A stretch of 64,000 nucleotides of DNA, taken from Eubacteriales bacterium (lineage in GTDB: Bacteria > Bacillota > Clostridia > Peptostreptococcales > Anaerovoracaceae). The stretch covers positions 62,001-126,000 of the forward strand of contig JAQXJR010000001.1 of assembly GCA_029009055.1 (NCBI GenBank). The letters are read 5' to 3'. The notes under the pieces were generated by a model. That model saw only the letters and a program-made list of their open reading frames with translations. It had not been told where the DNA came from and did not search any database. Below, one piece after another: positions 34,749 to 44,057 of the stretch; positions within the stretch are counted from its first letter, which is position 1; each line of letters opens with the position of its first letter. The translations under genes were made by a program, and so were the position numbers.

Positions 34749-35549
34749 TTACAACATACGAGCTACTTTTTCCATTATTTCTCGCTCTGCCTTTGTGAGT
34801 TTCCTGTGATTCTTAAGGAATTCCCTGAACAGATCCGGCCTGTTCTTAGCAGTGATCTCGAGAGACTTCTCGAACTGCCATAGCGCGACCTTACCGTGAT
34901 CGCCGCTGAGCAGGACTTCAGGCACATTCATGCCTTCATATTCTACCGGCCTCACATACTGTGGGTATTCGAGCAAACCGGAATATATGGATTCCTCCAA
35001 GGCAGCGTCTACACTCCTGAGAACGCCCGGTATCAGCCTGGTAACAGCGTCTATAAGGACCATAGCCGGGAGCTCGCCGCCGGTCAAGACATAATCTCCT
35101 ATGGATATCTCTTCGGCGTTCCAGTAATCCAGGACTCTCTGGTCTACTCCTTCATAGTGACCGCAAAGTATAACTATTTCTTCCTCTTTCGAGAGTTCTT
35201 CGAGCTTAGCCTGTGAAAGTTTCTTCCCCCTCGGGGACATATAGATGACTTTCTTCTTATCGGCGCCTACGGATCTTAAAGCGCCGAACAGGGGCGCCGG
35301 CTCCATCAGCCTGCCCGCTCCCCCTCCGACCGGCTTATCGTCCACGCTACCGGACTTTCTCACCGCGAAATCCCTGATGTTCACGAGGCGCAGGCTGAGG
35401 AGCCCTCTGGCCTGAGCTCGACCCAGCATGCTGGTCTGAAGCGGGGCGAACATCTCCGGGAACAGGGTCAGTACGTCGAAGCTCAGGCCAGGCTTACGTC
35501 CTTCGTCAGCTTCTACAGCCTTATTCATTTCTTCGAAATTATCTTCCAT
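34749..35549 (-). CDS. trmD: tRNA (guanine-N1-)-methyltransferase TrmD
   Basis: SPOUT methyltransferase that makes m1G37 in tRNAs with G36, preventing frameshifts. The knot motifs LCGHYEGVDQRV and SIGDYVLTGGELPAMVLIDAV are intact. The usual P-Y-GGG-x-G-M-V-M is here KPVGGGAGRLMEP, a mild variant. 266 residues, with ~20 extra residues before FDVLTLFPEMF; GGAG upstream of the ATG at 35549 supports that longer start. Three bases after rimM, so coupled. rplS, its usual follower, is not present here. Confidence 0.95.
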   Translation of the reverse strand: MEDNFEEMNKAVEADEGRKPGLSFDVLTLFPEMFAPLQTSMLGRAQARGLLSLRLVNIRDFAVRKSGSVDDKPVGGGAGRLMEPAPLFGALRSVGADKKKVIYMSPRGKKLSQAKLEELSKEEEIVILCGHYEGVDQRVLDYWNAEEISIGDYVLTGGELPAMVLIDAVTRLIPGVLRSVDAALEESIYSGLLEYPQYVRPVEYEGMNVPEVLLSGDHGKVALWQFEKSLEITAKNRPDLFREFLKNHRKLTKAEREIMEKVARML

Positions 35550-35552
35550 TTA

Positions 35553-36068
35553 TCACTCCGCCTGATCTATCATGCCCGGGATCAGCTCCACGTTAATAAC
35601 GCGCGCGTCAGCGTCTATCCCCTTAAGGAAGGTCTTAACGCCCGGGATCATGCATTCGCCGCCCTGATCCAATTTCACGACGTATATATCCTGCGGCCTG
35701 TCCGTGAGCACGTCCTTAAGCACGCCGATCCTGGCGCCGCCCGAGATGTCAGATATATCGTGGACTTCCATGCCTATGAGGTCGCGGATGTAGAATGTCC
35801 CCTTAGGAAGCTCCCTGAGGTCGGCAGCGTCCATATAGACGTCTTTGCCGCGGAGGGCTTCCGCGCCGTCACGGTCATTTACCTCCTCTGCCTTCAGGAC
35901 TACCGTGTTTCCCTTTGCTCGGGAACGCTCGACATGATACTCAGCCCCGCCTATGAACACCTTCTTAAGCCTCTTATAAGGGTCTTCCTGCTCGGAATAG
36001 TTGAGGATCTTAAGCTCGCCCTTAAGGCCTACGACTGTAACTACTTTACCAATTAAAATTCTATCCAT
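35553..36068 (-). CDS. rimM: Ribosome maturation factor RimM
   Basis: Assists assembly of the 30S subunit head through S19. The 171 residues start with ILIGKVVTVVGLKGELKI (RimM N domain) and contain the PRC-barrel segment GTFYIRDLIGMEV and the late IPGVKTFLKGIDADARVINVELIPGM. Between khpA and trmD in the conserved rpsP-khpA-rimM-trmD order. Confidence 0.96.
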   Translation of the reverse strand: MDRILIGKVVTVVGLKGELKILNYSEQEDPYKRLKKVFIGGAEYHVERSRAKGNTVVLKAEEVNDRDGAEALRGKDVYMDAADLRELPKGTFYIRDLIGMEVHDISDISGGARIGVLKDVLTDRPQDIYVVKLDQGGECMIPGVKTFLKGIDADARVINVELIPGMIDQAE

Positions 36069-36179
36069 ACTGCCCCGCCATGTACCATGGCCATAGGCCC
36101 GGACCCCGCCCGGACCCCGCGTTAAAAGAAAAGCGCGTAAAAGCCGGCTGATGCCAAGCCCCTACGCGCCCGTAAAAAT

Positions 36180-36461
36180 TTATTCCTCGCCGCTCTCGCT
36201 TTCTTCAGAGAGTTCCTCTTCGGAAACAATGTCAACACTCACTCTGGTATTTTCTCTCATAGCTGACGCGGTGGCGACAGTTCTGAGGGCGCGGGCTATC
36301 CGCCCATGCCTCCCGATGACTCTTCCCATATCGTCCCCGGCAACTACGAGCTGGATGACATTCTCGTGTCTCTTAGCGTCTTCGGTCTCTGTCACCCTTA
36401 CTCTGTCCGGTTCGTTAACAAGGGATCTGGCGATGAATTCAACTACTTTAGTTGTCATCAT
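36180..36461 (-). CDS. khpA: KH-domain RNA-binding protein KhpA
   Basis: A ~93-residue single KH protein (YlqC in Bacillus) that, with KhpB, binds RNA and affects cell size in Firmicutes. The GxxG loop is GRHG in MGRVIGRHGRIARAL. A glutamate/serine-rich tail (EEELSEESESGEE) is added. Two adjacent ATG codons (36461, 36458) are possible starts; GGTG precedes them and a GTG lies two codons upstream. 14 bases after rpsP. Confidence 0.93.
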   Translation of the reverse strand: MMTTKVVEFIARSLVNEPDRVRVTETEDAKRHENVIQLVVAGDDMGRVIGRHGRIARALRTVATASAMRENTRVSVDIVSEEELSEESESGEE

Positions 36462-36475
36462 TTTCACCGCTTCCC

Positions 36476-36721
36476 TTATTTTTCGATTACACCTGACTTC
36501 TTCATAAGAGCTCTTACAGTATCAGAAAGCTGAGCGCCGTTAGCGATCCACTTCTTAGCCTCTTCTCCGTCGATCTTGATTACAGGAGGCTCTGTCATAG
36601 GGTCATAATAACCGAGCTCCTCGATGAATCTGCCGTTTCTGGCATTTCTGGAATCTGCTACTACGATTCTGTAGAAAGGCTTCTTATGTGCTCCCATTCT
36701 CTTAAGTCTGATCTTTACCAT
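36476..36721 (-). CDS. rpsP: 30S ribosomal protein S16
   Basis: 81 residues beginning [23 protein letters not shown], the S16 signature, with [15 protein letters not shown] following. Binds 16S rRNA early in 30S assembly. GGAGG precedes the start. It leads the rpsP-khpA-rimM-trmD group. Confidence 0.98.
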   Translation of the reverse strand: MVKIRLKRMGAHKKPFYRIVVADSRNARNGRFIEELGYYDPMTEPPVIKIDGEEAKKWIANGAQLSDTVRALMKKSGVIEK

Positions 36722-36753
36722 TGTTTTCCTCCAAATGATTTCCTGATTGTAAG

Positions 36754-36759
36754 ATTATA
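36754..36759 (-). promoter_or_regulatory. -10 box upstream of rpsP
   Basis: Minus strand TATAAT about 33 bases before the rpsP start, in an AT-rich tract; no clear -35. The ffh-rpsP gap also holds an AGCAAAGC motif near 36812. Confidence 0.4.
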
Positions 36760-36845
36760 TATTTTATTATTATTTCAAATAACAAACAGATTTATATGTG
36801 CCGGTTCCTCCAGCAAAGCGTTCCCGCCTCGTTCAGCCGGCTGTT

Positions 36846-38186
36846 TTAGAAGAGACCCTTCATCATCCGGTTCCTCTTCATGGCTCCAGGGTTGGAAAAT
36901 TTCTTCATCATCTTCCTGGCTTCGTCATATTTCTTAATTAGTGAGTTTATCTCGCTCACACTTCTTCCGCAGCCTGCCGCTATCCTCTTCCTCCTGCTGG
37001 CGTTAAGGATGGTAGGGTCGTTTCTCTCCTCCTTAGTCATGGAGTAGATTATGGATTCCATCTTATGGATCTCAGCCTCGCCCTGGTCGAAGTCCATGTC
37101 GTTAAGCTGGGAGGCGCTGATGCCAGGTATCATGCGAATGAGCTTCTCGAGTCCGCCCATCTTCCTGAGCTGCTGCATCTGCTCCAGGAAGTCGTCCAGC
37201 GTGAACCGATTCTTCCTGATCTTCTCTTCCAGCTCCATGGCCTGCTGGTCATCATAGGCCTGCTCGGCTGTTTCTATCAGGGAGAGCACGTCTCCCATGC
37301 CCAGGATCCTGTTAGCCATCCTGTCAGGCTGGAATGGTTCGAGAGCATCGTATTTCTCGCCTGTTCCCATGAAGAGTATAGGCTTTCCGGTGACCTTCTT
37401 AACGGACAGGGCCGCGCCTCCTCTGGCGTCGCCGTCCATCTTAGTCAGGATCATGCCGTCGAAACCGAGCTGCTCGTTAAATCCCTGCGCTGCGTTAACA
37501 GCGTCCTGACCGGTGAGCGCGTCGAGCACCAGGAGCACCGTGTGAGGCTTAATGGCATTCCTCATGTCCTTAAGCTCGTCCATGAGCGGCTGGTCTATCT
37601 GAAGACGGCCTGCCGTATCGACTATGAGGACATTAAAGCCCTTAAGCTCAGCCTCTCTCCTGGCGTCCTGAGCGATCTTAACGGCGTCTTTAACGCCGCG
37701 CTCCGTCCAGACAGGAGTGTTTACAGCCTTACCTACGACTTCCAGCTGATCTATGGCCGCCGGTCTGTATATATCGCAGGCAGCCAGCATAGGCTTCTTA
37801 CCGCACTGCTTCAGGTAGTTAGCCAGCTTACCCGCTGTCGTGGTCTTACCAGTTCCCTGGAGACCCACGAGCATGATGACCGTGAACCCGGATGAGGCGT
37901 ATGTCAGCTTAGCTCCCTGACCTCCGAGCAGCTCCGTGAGCTTCCCGTCTACGATCTTAATTACCTGCTGAGCCGGCGTCAGACTCTGCATGACTTCCTC
38001 GCCCATGCAGGCTTCCTTAGTCTCCTTAACGAAGTCCTTAACTACCTTATAGTTAACATCGGCTTCCAGAAGAGCGAGCTTAACGTCGTGCATCGCTGTG
38101 TCGATATCCTTCTCTGTCAGGACACCCTTACCCTTAATATTCTTAAATGTATTCTGAAGTTTCTCTGAAAGACTCTCAAAAGCCAT
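36846..38186 (-). CDS. ffh: Signal recognition particle protein Ffh (SRP54)
   Basis: GTPase that binds signal sequences on ribosomes and delivers them to FtsY. 446 residues: N domain, G domain with GLQGTGKTTTAGKLA near residue 107, DTAGRLQ, TKMDGDARGG, and the methionine-rich M domain to the C terminus (GAMKRNRMMKGLF). Nine bases after ylxM, its usual partner gene. Confidence 0.98.
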   Translation of the reverse strand: MAFESLSEKLQNTFKNIKGKGVLTEKDIDTAMHDVKLALLEADVNYKVVKDFVKETKEACMGEEVMQSLTPAQQVIKIVDGKLTELLGGQGAKLTYASSGFTVIMLVGLQGTGKTTTAGKLANYLKQCGKKPMLAACDIYRPAAIDQLEVVGKAVNTPVWTERGVKDAVKIAQDARREAELKGFNVLIVDTAGRLQIDQPLMDELKDMRNAIKPHTVLLVLDALTGQDAVNAAQGFNEQLGFDGMILTKMDGDARGGAALSVKKVTGKPILFMGTGEKYDALEPFQPDRMANRILGMGDVLSLIETAEQAYDDQQAMELEEKIRKNRFTLDDFLEQMQQLRKMGGLEKLIRMIPGISASQLNDMDFDQGEAEIHKMESIIYSMTKEERNDPTILNASRRKRIAAGCGRSVSEINSLIKKYDEARKMMKKFSNPGAMKRNRMMKGLF

Positions 38187-38194
38187 ATTCTGCC

Positions 38195-38569
38195 TTACTC
38201 CCCGCTTAACCGGCTCACTTTCTCCTTAAGCCCGTTAAGTCCATTAAGAACGGTATCCCTGTTTTCGCCGCCTTCCGTCTCGCGGACGAGTTTCTCTATA
38301 TTCTCTATATCAGAGATCATAGAGGCTGTTTCCTCTTCCCGCCGCAGATACTGTCTGACGAGGCCCAGCTTCCGCTCGTAGCCCGCCATCTGTTTCTCGG
38401 CAGCCTTAAGTGAATCATAGACCGCCGCCCTGGAGACTCCGGTGACTCCAGCGATCTCGGATAGCGACATATCGTCATCGTGATACATCTCCAGCACCTG
38501 CCTCTTCTTCTCCGTGAGAAGCTCTCCGTAGAAATCGTAGAGGAGGCTGTTTTCAACTATATCATTCAT
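38195..38569 (-). CDS. ylxM: YlxM-family SRP-associated DNA-binding-like protein
   Basis: 124 residues; the helix-turn-helix (LTEKKRQVLEMYHDDDMSLSEIAGVTGVSRAAVYDSLKAAE) resembles sigma-factor region 4, as in all YlxM proteins. In streptococci YlxM modulates the SRP. Extra acidic helical tail. It is the first gene of the ylxM-ffh operon; weak AAGG ribosome site. Confidence 0.92.
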   Translation of the reverse strand: MNDIVENSLLYDFYGELLTEKKRQVLEMYHDDDMSLSEIAGVTGVSRAAVYDSLKAAEKQMAGYERKLGLVRQYLRREEETASMISDIENIEKLVRETEGGENRDTVLNGLNGLKEKVSRLSGE

Positions 38570-38635
38570 GCCTTATCCGACCGCCTAACATCTGTAAAGT
38601 AAAAATACTTAACACAACGGACCTTATCTTACAAT

Positions 38636-38674
38636 AAAAAAGCGCCTGTGTCAACACGACAGACGCTATTTTTC
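38636..38674 (-). terminator. Terminator after glmS
   Basis: Minus strand AGCGTCTGT pairs with ACAGGCGCT (one G-U pair) and is followed by TTTTTT; 37 bases after the glmS stop. Confidence 0.85.
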
Positions 38675-38710
38675 TCAATATTTCAGCGGTTTTCCCGTTT
38701 ATGCCCGCTA

Positions 38711-40549
38711 TTATTCCACGGTAACAGACTTAGCCAGGTTCCTCGGCTTATCGACGTCGAGTCCCTTAGCTACGCTCACATAATAAGCAAAGAGCTGCAG
38801 TGGTATTATAGCTACGCTGGTCGCGAACAGAGGGTCGGTCTTCGGCGCGTATATGGTGAAGTCTGCAGTATCCTCTATGTTATAGTGGCCGTATGTCGTG
38901 AGGCCCATGAGATAGCCGCCTCTGGACTTAACTTCCACCATATTTGACAATGTCTTCTCATAGAGGTCCGGCTGAGTCAGGATGCCCACTACCAGGGTGC
39001 CTTCCTCTATAAGGCTGATGGTCCCGTGCTTAAGCTCTCCCGCCGGATACGCTTCTGAGTGTATGTAGCTTATCTCCTTCAGCTTCAGGCTTCCTTCCAG
39101 ACCTATGGCGTAGTCTATGCCGCGGCCGATGAAGAACACGTTCTTAGCCACAGCATACTTAGCTGCGAACCACTGGATCCTCTCCTTATCCTCCAGAGCC
39201 TTCTCTATCTTCTCCGGCAAGGCTTCGAGCTCGTTTATGAGTTCCTCGTACCTGTCGTCATCTATGCTGCCGAGTACGGAAGCGAGTTCTACAGCCAGTA
39301 TGTAGCCGCATGCGAGCTGGGTGCTGTATGCCTTAGTCGTAGCCACAGCTATCTCAGGACCGGCGAACGTATACATGACATGATCAGCTTCCCTGGCAAT
39401 GGATGAACCTACCACGTTAACGATAGCGAGAGTCGTGAGCCCCAGTGTCTTCGCCTTTCTCAGGGCCGCCAGGCTGTCAGCCGTCTCTCCGCTCTGGCTT
39501 ATCACGATGAACAGTGACTTAGCGTTTATCGGAGATTTCCTATATCTGAACTCAGACGCTATATCAGTGATGACAGGAATTCCCGCCAGCTCTTCTATGA
39601 CGTACTTCAGAGCCACACCGACGTGGTTGGCAGAGCCGCATCCTATGATCATCACTTGCTCGAACTTCTTAAGAGTCTCCTCGTCCAGAGCGACTTCGCT
39701 CAGGTCTATCCTACCTTCCTTAACATAAGCTGAGATAGTGTCCTTCATGGCCTTTGGCTGCTCATGGATCTCCTTCATCATGAAGTGCTCGAAGCCGCCC
39801 TTCTCAGCAGCGCTCTCGTCCATATCCACAGTGACGAGTTCCTTATCTATCTCTTCCCTATCGATGTTATAGAACTTTACTCCGTCATCTGTGAGCTTAG
39901 CGATCTCCAGGTTTCCTATGTAGTAGACCTGGCGGGTATATTTCAATATAGCCGGTATGTCAGAGGCTATGAACATCTCGCCATCGCCCTGACCTATGAT
40001 CATAGGGCTGTCTTTACGAGCTGCGTAGATCTCGCCTGGGCAGTCCTTAAAGATGATCTCTAAGGCATAGGAGCCTCTGATCCTCATCATGGCTCTGGAT
40101 ATGGCATCCACAGGGCCCTCGCCGTACTTCTTATAGTAATGTTCTATAAGGTTTATGGCTATCTCTGTATCTGTCTCGGAATAGAACGTATAGCCATTTC
40201 TCGAAAGTTTCTCCCTGAGCTCCTGGTAGTTCTCTATGATCCCGTTATGTACGCCTACGACCATGCCGTCCATGCTGACATGAGGGTGGGCGTTAAGCTC
40301 TGATGGTTCGCCGTGAGTAGCCCATCTCGTGTGGCCTATGCCCAGAGAACCTTTAACAGATAGACCGTCATTAGTCTTCTCCTTGAGAACTTTAAGTCTG
40401 CCCTTTGCTTTAACTATGACAGGATCGCCATCCCCGTCCCTTACAGCGAGACCGGCAGAGTCATATCCCCTGTATTCCAGTTTAGAAAGCCCGTCCAGCA
40501 GCACAGGAGCCGCCTGGCGCTTCCCCACATAACCTACTATACCACACAT
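38711..40549 (-). CDS. glmS: Glutamine-fructose-6-phosphate aminotransferase
   Basis: Makes glucosamine 6-phosphate from fructose 6-phosphate and glutamine, the entry to peptidoglycan and teichoic acid sugars. 612 residues: class II glutaminase with Cys2 (MCGIVGYVG), HTRWATHGEPSELNAHP, then two SIS isomerase domains (SQSGETADSLAALR, SAYPAGELKHG-like EAYPAGELKHGTI) and the C-terminal KSVTVE. Only six bases separate it from the TagF-like gene, so there is no room for the glmS ribozyme that controls many Firmicute copies. Confidence 0.98.
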   Translation of the reverse strand: MCGIVGYVGKRQAAPVLLDGLSKLEYRGYDSAGLAVRDGDGDPVIVKAKGRLKVLKEKTNDGLSVKGSLGIGHTRWATHGEPSELNAHPHVSMDGMVVGVHNGIIENYQELREKLSRNGYTFYSETDTEIAINLIEHYYKKYGEGPVDAISRAMMRIRGSYALEIIFKDCPGEIYAARKDSPMIIGQGDGEMFIASDIPAILKYTRQVYYIGNLEIAKLTDDGVKFYNIDREEIDKELVTVDMDESAAEKGGFEHFMMKEIHEQPKAMKDTISAYVKEGRIDLSEVALDEETLKKFEQVMIIGCGSANHVGVALKYVIEELAGIPVITDIASEFRYRKSPINAKSLFIVISQSGETADSLAALRKAKTLGLTTLAIVNVVGSSIAREADHVMYTFAGPEIAVATTKAYSTQLACGYILAVELASVLGSIDDDRYEELINELEALPEKIEKALEDKERIQWFAAKYAVAKNVFFIGRGIDYAIGLEGSLKLKEISYIHSEAYPAGELKHGTISLIEEGTLVVGILTQPDLYEKTLSNMVEVKSRGGYLMGLTTYGHYNIEDTADFTIYAPKTDPLFATSVAIIPLQLFAYYVSVAKGLDVDKPRNLAKSVTVE

Positions 40550-40554
40550 ATTAT

Positions 40555-42783
40555 TTACTCCCTTTCAGTTGCGTTCTGCATGTTCTCAGCGGCTATCTCC
40601 TCCTGATCTATGTCAGGGTCGACATCGAGAGTGAAGTCCAGAGGCTGGTCTGAAACAGCCAGGTCCACTATCCTCTCCGCCGCCTTACCGTCAGCCTTCA
40701 CCAGAAATGCTTTCCTGAAGTTGTTCTGGGTCACTGAAACAGCGTATTTTCCAATAGATATATAATTTTCCAATTCTTCCTGGTTAGAGAAGATCTCGCC
40801 CGGTAGCTCGTTCTTATAATCTATATATGTAACGTCCCCCTGCTTACCGCCGTCCGGGCAGTAGAAGGAAACAGGCTTCTCCTCGAGGACAGCCGCGTAA
40901 ACAGCCGGCGAATAGTCTGATATGACAGCGTCGGAAACCGATATGGCTTCCTCCGGCGTGAAATCAGCCAGGGAAATAACATTTTCATGATTTCCCTTAG
41001 GAATGAACCTGGAAGCGAAACCGCTCTTAACAGCTTCTTCCCTTCCTATGAACGTCCCCCTACCGGATCCCGATATGTAGCTGGTATCCGGGCAAACAGC
41101 GAATATCTGGCCGTCACCCAGCTTCTCCGAAAGCTTATCGTAATCAGGCGGGTATGGGTTCAGCCCCTCATCAGCGCTCCAGGAGTTGGCGCCGAACTTC
41201 CTCGATACGGCGCTTATATCCTCGTCACGCTCAGCCGCCGCCGGTATATAGAGGAAGACCTGCTTACCCTCTAATTCAGGGTGAGCCTCTAAAATCCTCT
41301 GTCTGGCATCCGCAACTTTCTCTGTGTCGAAATAGTCATCGCTATCAGCGCTTCCTGTCACAGCGATCCTGGAAGGATCCACACGCATGGCCTTTGCGTA
41401 AATATCCTTCATGCGATACGAGCTCACGGCCAGCATATCATAATCCCTGTGATAGAGGGCGTCCACGTAAGGAAGGACGTAAGGCTCATCGCCGCATATC
41501 TTCCTGAAAGCCGCGATCCCGTGCCAGAGCTGGATGAACCGCTGGCCTTCGCGCTTCCTATATTTCTTCAGCAAAGCCACAGGCGAGTCCATGACGACTG
41601 TCTTACTGTGGAATATGAGGTCTATAGCCTTCTCTCTAGTCTCGTCGTCCCAAGGCTCGCCCGCTGCCAGCACGGCCTTCTCGCCCGGCATCAGGTCATA
41701 GACCCTCTTAAGCCCGGCGTTCAGCTCACTTCCGGTCGTTACGAAAAGCGTCCTATCGACGATTTCCCCGGTCTCAGCCAGCTTCTTAAGCTCGAGCTCG
41801 CGCTTCCTGGTCTCTTTATATCCTTCGCCGAATACCTTAAGCTCGTCCTTAAGATAGAGTTCCTCCGCCTTAGCTAAGTTCTCCTCTGTCCTAGGCTCGA
41901 CATAAATGACTGTATTTTTTAATCTTAAAATAAAGTCTCCGAAGTCTCTATATCCATAGATAGACCCGTCTCCGAAACCGGCACCCTCGCCGTTATAAAG
42001 CTTAAGGTTCACCTTAGCGGAGTTCACCATCTCTGCCATGAACCTGATCTCAGAATCCATCCTGACTTTAACGGTCACAGAGAACATCTGACCGGTTATG
42101 AAAGGCTCAGACGCGAATCCCCTGACATCATCGCCCGGGTAAGGCTCCATAGTGAGAGCGTAATCGTGCCTGTCCGGCGTCTTATCTATGTCATCGTCCT
42201 TACTCGTGCCCGCGTTTATGACGGAAGCGTTAACTCCTATGAGCATGCTGACAGCGTCCAACCGGCACTGACCCTCGAATGTCAGCGTCCCGGCTTCCTT
42301 ATCGTATGTCACGGACTCTATCCTGAACATGTTCTTATCACGGGCTTCCAAGACGGGATAACCGTTATAGGAATATACTCCCTTCTTCATGGTCCCGTCC
42401 ACGAAGGCGGAGTCGCCGTATTTCAGGTAGAAGAGATACATTTTCTCGTACTGATCGAAGTCCTCGGATTCCGCGAGAAGCTTATCATCTATGGACATAG
42501 CCATCTCTGTCAGCCTGATCAGGTACCTTTCTATCGCCTTATCAGACCTCTTCCTCCTGGCCTTAATAAGCTGAACGGAAGAAAGGCCATCCGTGTCTTC
42601 ATTCTCATCGTCTATAAACGATTCGTCTCCGCAGGCCCCGTCTATATCCCCGAGCTTAGCCGCCTTAAGCTTCTCGAGCAAAGAAATCTGCTCTTTCTCA
42701 CTCAGTGTTATTTCCGGCTGTTCAGGCTTCGGCATATCATCTATGCTGCCATATCTGTCGATAATGTCTACCAGTCCGTTCAT
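40555..42783 (-). CDS. TagF/TagB-like CDP-glycerol glycerophosphotransferase
   Basis: A 742-residue protein. The C-terminal ~370 residues are a glycerophosphotransferase domain: FIQLWHGIAAFRKIC, DMLAVSSYRMKDIYAKAM, ITGSADSDDYF-like, FTPEEAISVSDAVISDYSPAVYAAVLEEKPVSFYCPD. The N-terminal ~350 residues are acidic, then beta-rich and unassigned. Such enzymes add or polymerise glycerol phosphate for wall teichoic acid on the cytoplasmic face. Neighbours tagG/tagH, LCP and an IspD/TarI cytidylyltransferase support this. Chain primase versus polymerase cannot be decided. Confidence 0.85.
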   Translation of the reverse strand: MNGLVDIIDRYGSIDDMPKPEQPEITLSEKEQISLLEKLKAAKLGDIDGACGDESFIDDENEDTDGLSSVQLIKARRKRSDKAIERYLIRLTEMAMSIDDKLLAESEDFDQYEKMYLFYLKYGDSAFVDGTMKKGVYSYNGYPVLEARDKNMFRIESVTYDKEAGTLTFEGQCRLDAVSMLIGVNASVINAGTSKDDDIDKTPDRHDYALTMEPYPGDDVRGFASEPFITGQMFSVTVKVRMDSEIRFMAEMVNSAKVNLKLYNGEGAGFGDGSIYGYRDFGDFILRLKNTVIYVEPRTEENLAKAEELYLKDELKVFGEGYKETRKRELELKKLAETGEIVDRTLFVTTGSELNAGLKRVYDLMPGEKAVLAAGEPWDDETREKAIDLIFHSKTVVMDSPVALLKKYRKREGQRFIQLWHGIAAFRKICGDEPYVLPYVDALYHRDYDMLAVSSYRMKDIYAKAMRVDPSRIAVTGSADSDDYFDTEKVADARQRILEAHPELEGKQVFLYIPAAAERDEDISAVSRKFGANSWSADEGLNPYPPDYDKLSEKLGDGQIFAVCPDTSYISGSGRGTFIGREEAVKSGFASRFIPKGNHENVISLADFTPEEAISVSDAVISDYSPAVYAAVLEEKPVSFYCPDGGKQGDVTYIDYKNELPGEIFSNQEELENYISIGKYAVSVTQNNFRKAFLVKADGKAAERIVDLAVSDQPLDFTLDVDPDIDQEEIAAENMQNATERE

Positions 42784-42796
42784 GTTTCTCCTTACG

Positions 42797-44023
42797 TTAC
42801 TTTCTTATATCTGAAAGGTACATGACCTTCATATTCGTACCGGTCAGCAGCTTATTCACTTCATCCAGTGTGCTGTCTGACTGAGGTCTTAAGGCTGCCA
42901 TGCCCGATAGCAAAGACGAAATGAGGCTTTCATCGTCCGATCTCTTCAGGTCGTAGACCTTCACGCCCTTAAGTCCCTGCTCATCCTTAATCTCAGCAAC
43001 GGCTGCGTCGTAGTCCTCTATCTCATCTATGAGGCCGTTTTCCACGCCCTGCTTAGCCGTGTATATGCGGCCGTCAGCCAGGCGGCGGACCTTCTTCTCC
43101 GACATGCCGCGACCCTTCGCTACTACCCCTACGAACCTATCATAGGAATCGTCGATAAGACCCTGCATGATCTCCTTTTGCTCATCGGTGAGCTCTGAGG
43201 CAGGATCTCCCATGGTCTTATTCTTACCGGAGCTTATTATATTCACCTTCACGCCCAGCTTCTTCAGCAAGCCTGTCACGTCGTATATGTAGCCGGTCCT
43301 GACTCCGATGGAGCCTACCCAGCACTCTTCGTCAGCGTAGATCATGTTTGATGCCATAGCGATATAGTAGCCGCCGGACGCAGCCTCCGACTTCATGTAA
43401 GCGAAGACAGGACGGCCGGTCTCTGTCTTATAATCCATGAGAGCCTTATAGACCTGCGATGTGGCGTAGGCGTCGCCGCCAGGCGAGTTTATATTGAGAA
43501 GTATAGCCTTATTATGACCGTCTTTTTTCATATCGTTAATACGCGATATTATCCAATCCTGGTCGTATGAAGATGTCCCGAAGCTCGAAGCTTCAGACGT
43601 TATCTCCCCATCTATGTGGAGCTGGCCTATGTAGTCGTCGTTCATCTTAAGGGTAGAGCCAGTACCCAGCGTCACGGTGTCTCCGCTGACATCAGGCTTA
43701 CCTGAATCCTTACCCAGCGCTATGCCGACTATGAAGATGATGGCGACTATAATAAGGAAAATAGTTACGCCCTTATGCCTTCTGATAGCGGCAGCAAAGC
43801 CTTTCCGGGCGGATCCTCCCTGAGCTTCCTGCTTCCAATGCTCCTGGTCCGGCCGGCCGGAAGGACCCGGCTGCGATGGGCCAGGCTGCCCCGCGTATCC
43901 CTGATTTCCGGTCTGCCCCGAATTCCCCGCCGCGGACGGCACATTCCTGCCCTGCTCCTGGTCCAGACCCGGAAGCTGTCCCGGCTTTCTATTCATTTCA
44001 TTATTATCGCGGTCATTATTCAT
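42797..44023 (-). CDS. sppA: Signal peptide peptidase SppA
   Basis: Membrane serine protease that degrades leftover signal peptides. 408 residues: an ~80-residue proline/glutamine/glycine-rich cytoplasmic head, one membrane helix (VTIFLIIVAIIFIVGIAL), then the S49 domain with INSPGGDAYAT, the nucleophile serine in SEAASGGYYIA and the general-base lysine in SSGKNKTMGDP (Ser/Lys dyad). The long disordered head is unusual. Between the LCP and TagF-like genes, 14 bases from the latter. Confidence 0.94.
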   Translation of the reverse strand: MNNDRDNNEMNRKPGQLPGLDQEQGRNVPSAAGNSGQTGNQGYAGQPGPSQPGPSGRPDQEHWKQEAQGGSARKGFAAAIRRHKGVTIFLIIVAIIFIVGIALGKDSGKPDVSGDTVTLGTGSTLKMNDDYIGQLHIDGEITSEASSFGTSSYDQDWIISRINDMKKDGHNKAILLNINSPGGDAYATSQVYKALMDYKTETGRPVFAYMKSEAASGGYYIAMASNMIYADEECWVGSIGVRTGYIYDVTGLLKKLGVKVNIISSGKNKTMGDPASELTDEQKEIMQGLIDDSYDRFVGVVAKGRGMSEKKVRRLADGRIYTAKQGVENGLIDEIEDYDAAVAEIKDEQGLKGVKVYDLKRSDDESLISSLLSGMAALRPQSDSTLDEVNKLLTGTNMKVMYLSDIRK

Positions 44024-44057
44024 ATAAAACTCCCGTGCGGTTCACGAACGCTCTGAC

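Noticed and set aside
35553..36721. Missing gene for ribosomal protein L19 (rplS) in the trmD block
   Set aside because: rplS often follows trmD, but here the sequence continues directly into the HlyD-like gene with no L19 frame; a different location in the genome is the simple explanation.
40549..40700. glmS ribozyme upstream of glmS
   Set aside because: This space is coding sequence of the TagF-like protein, and no ribozyme core sequence was recognised.
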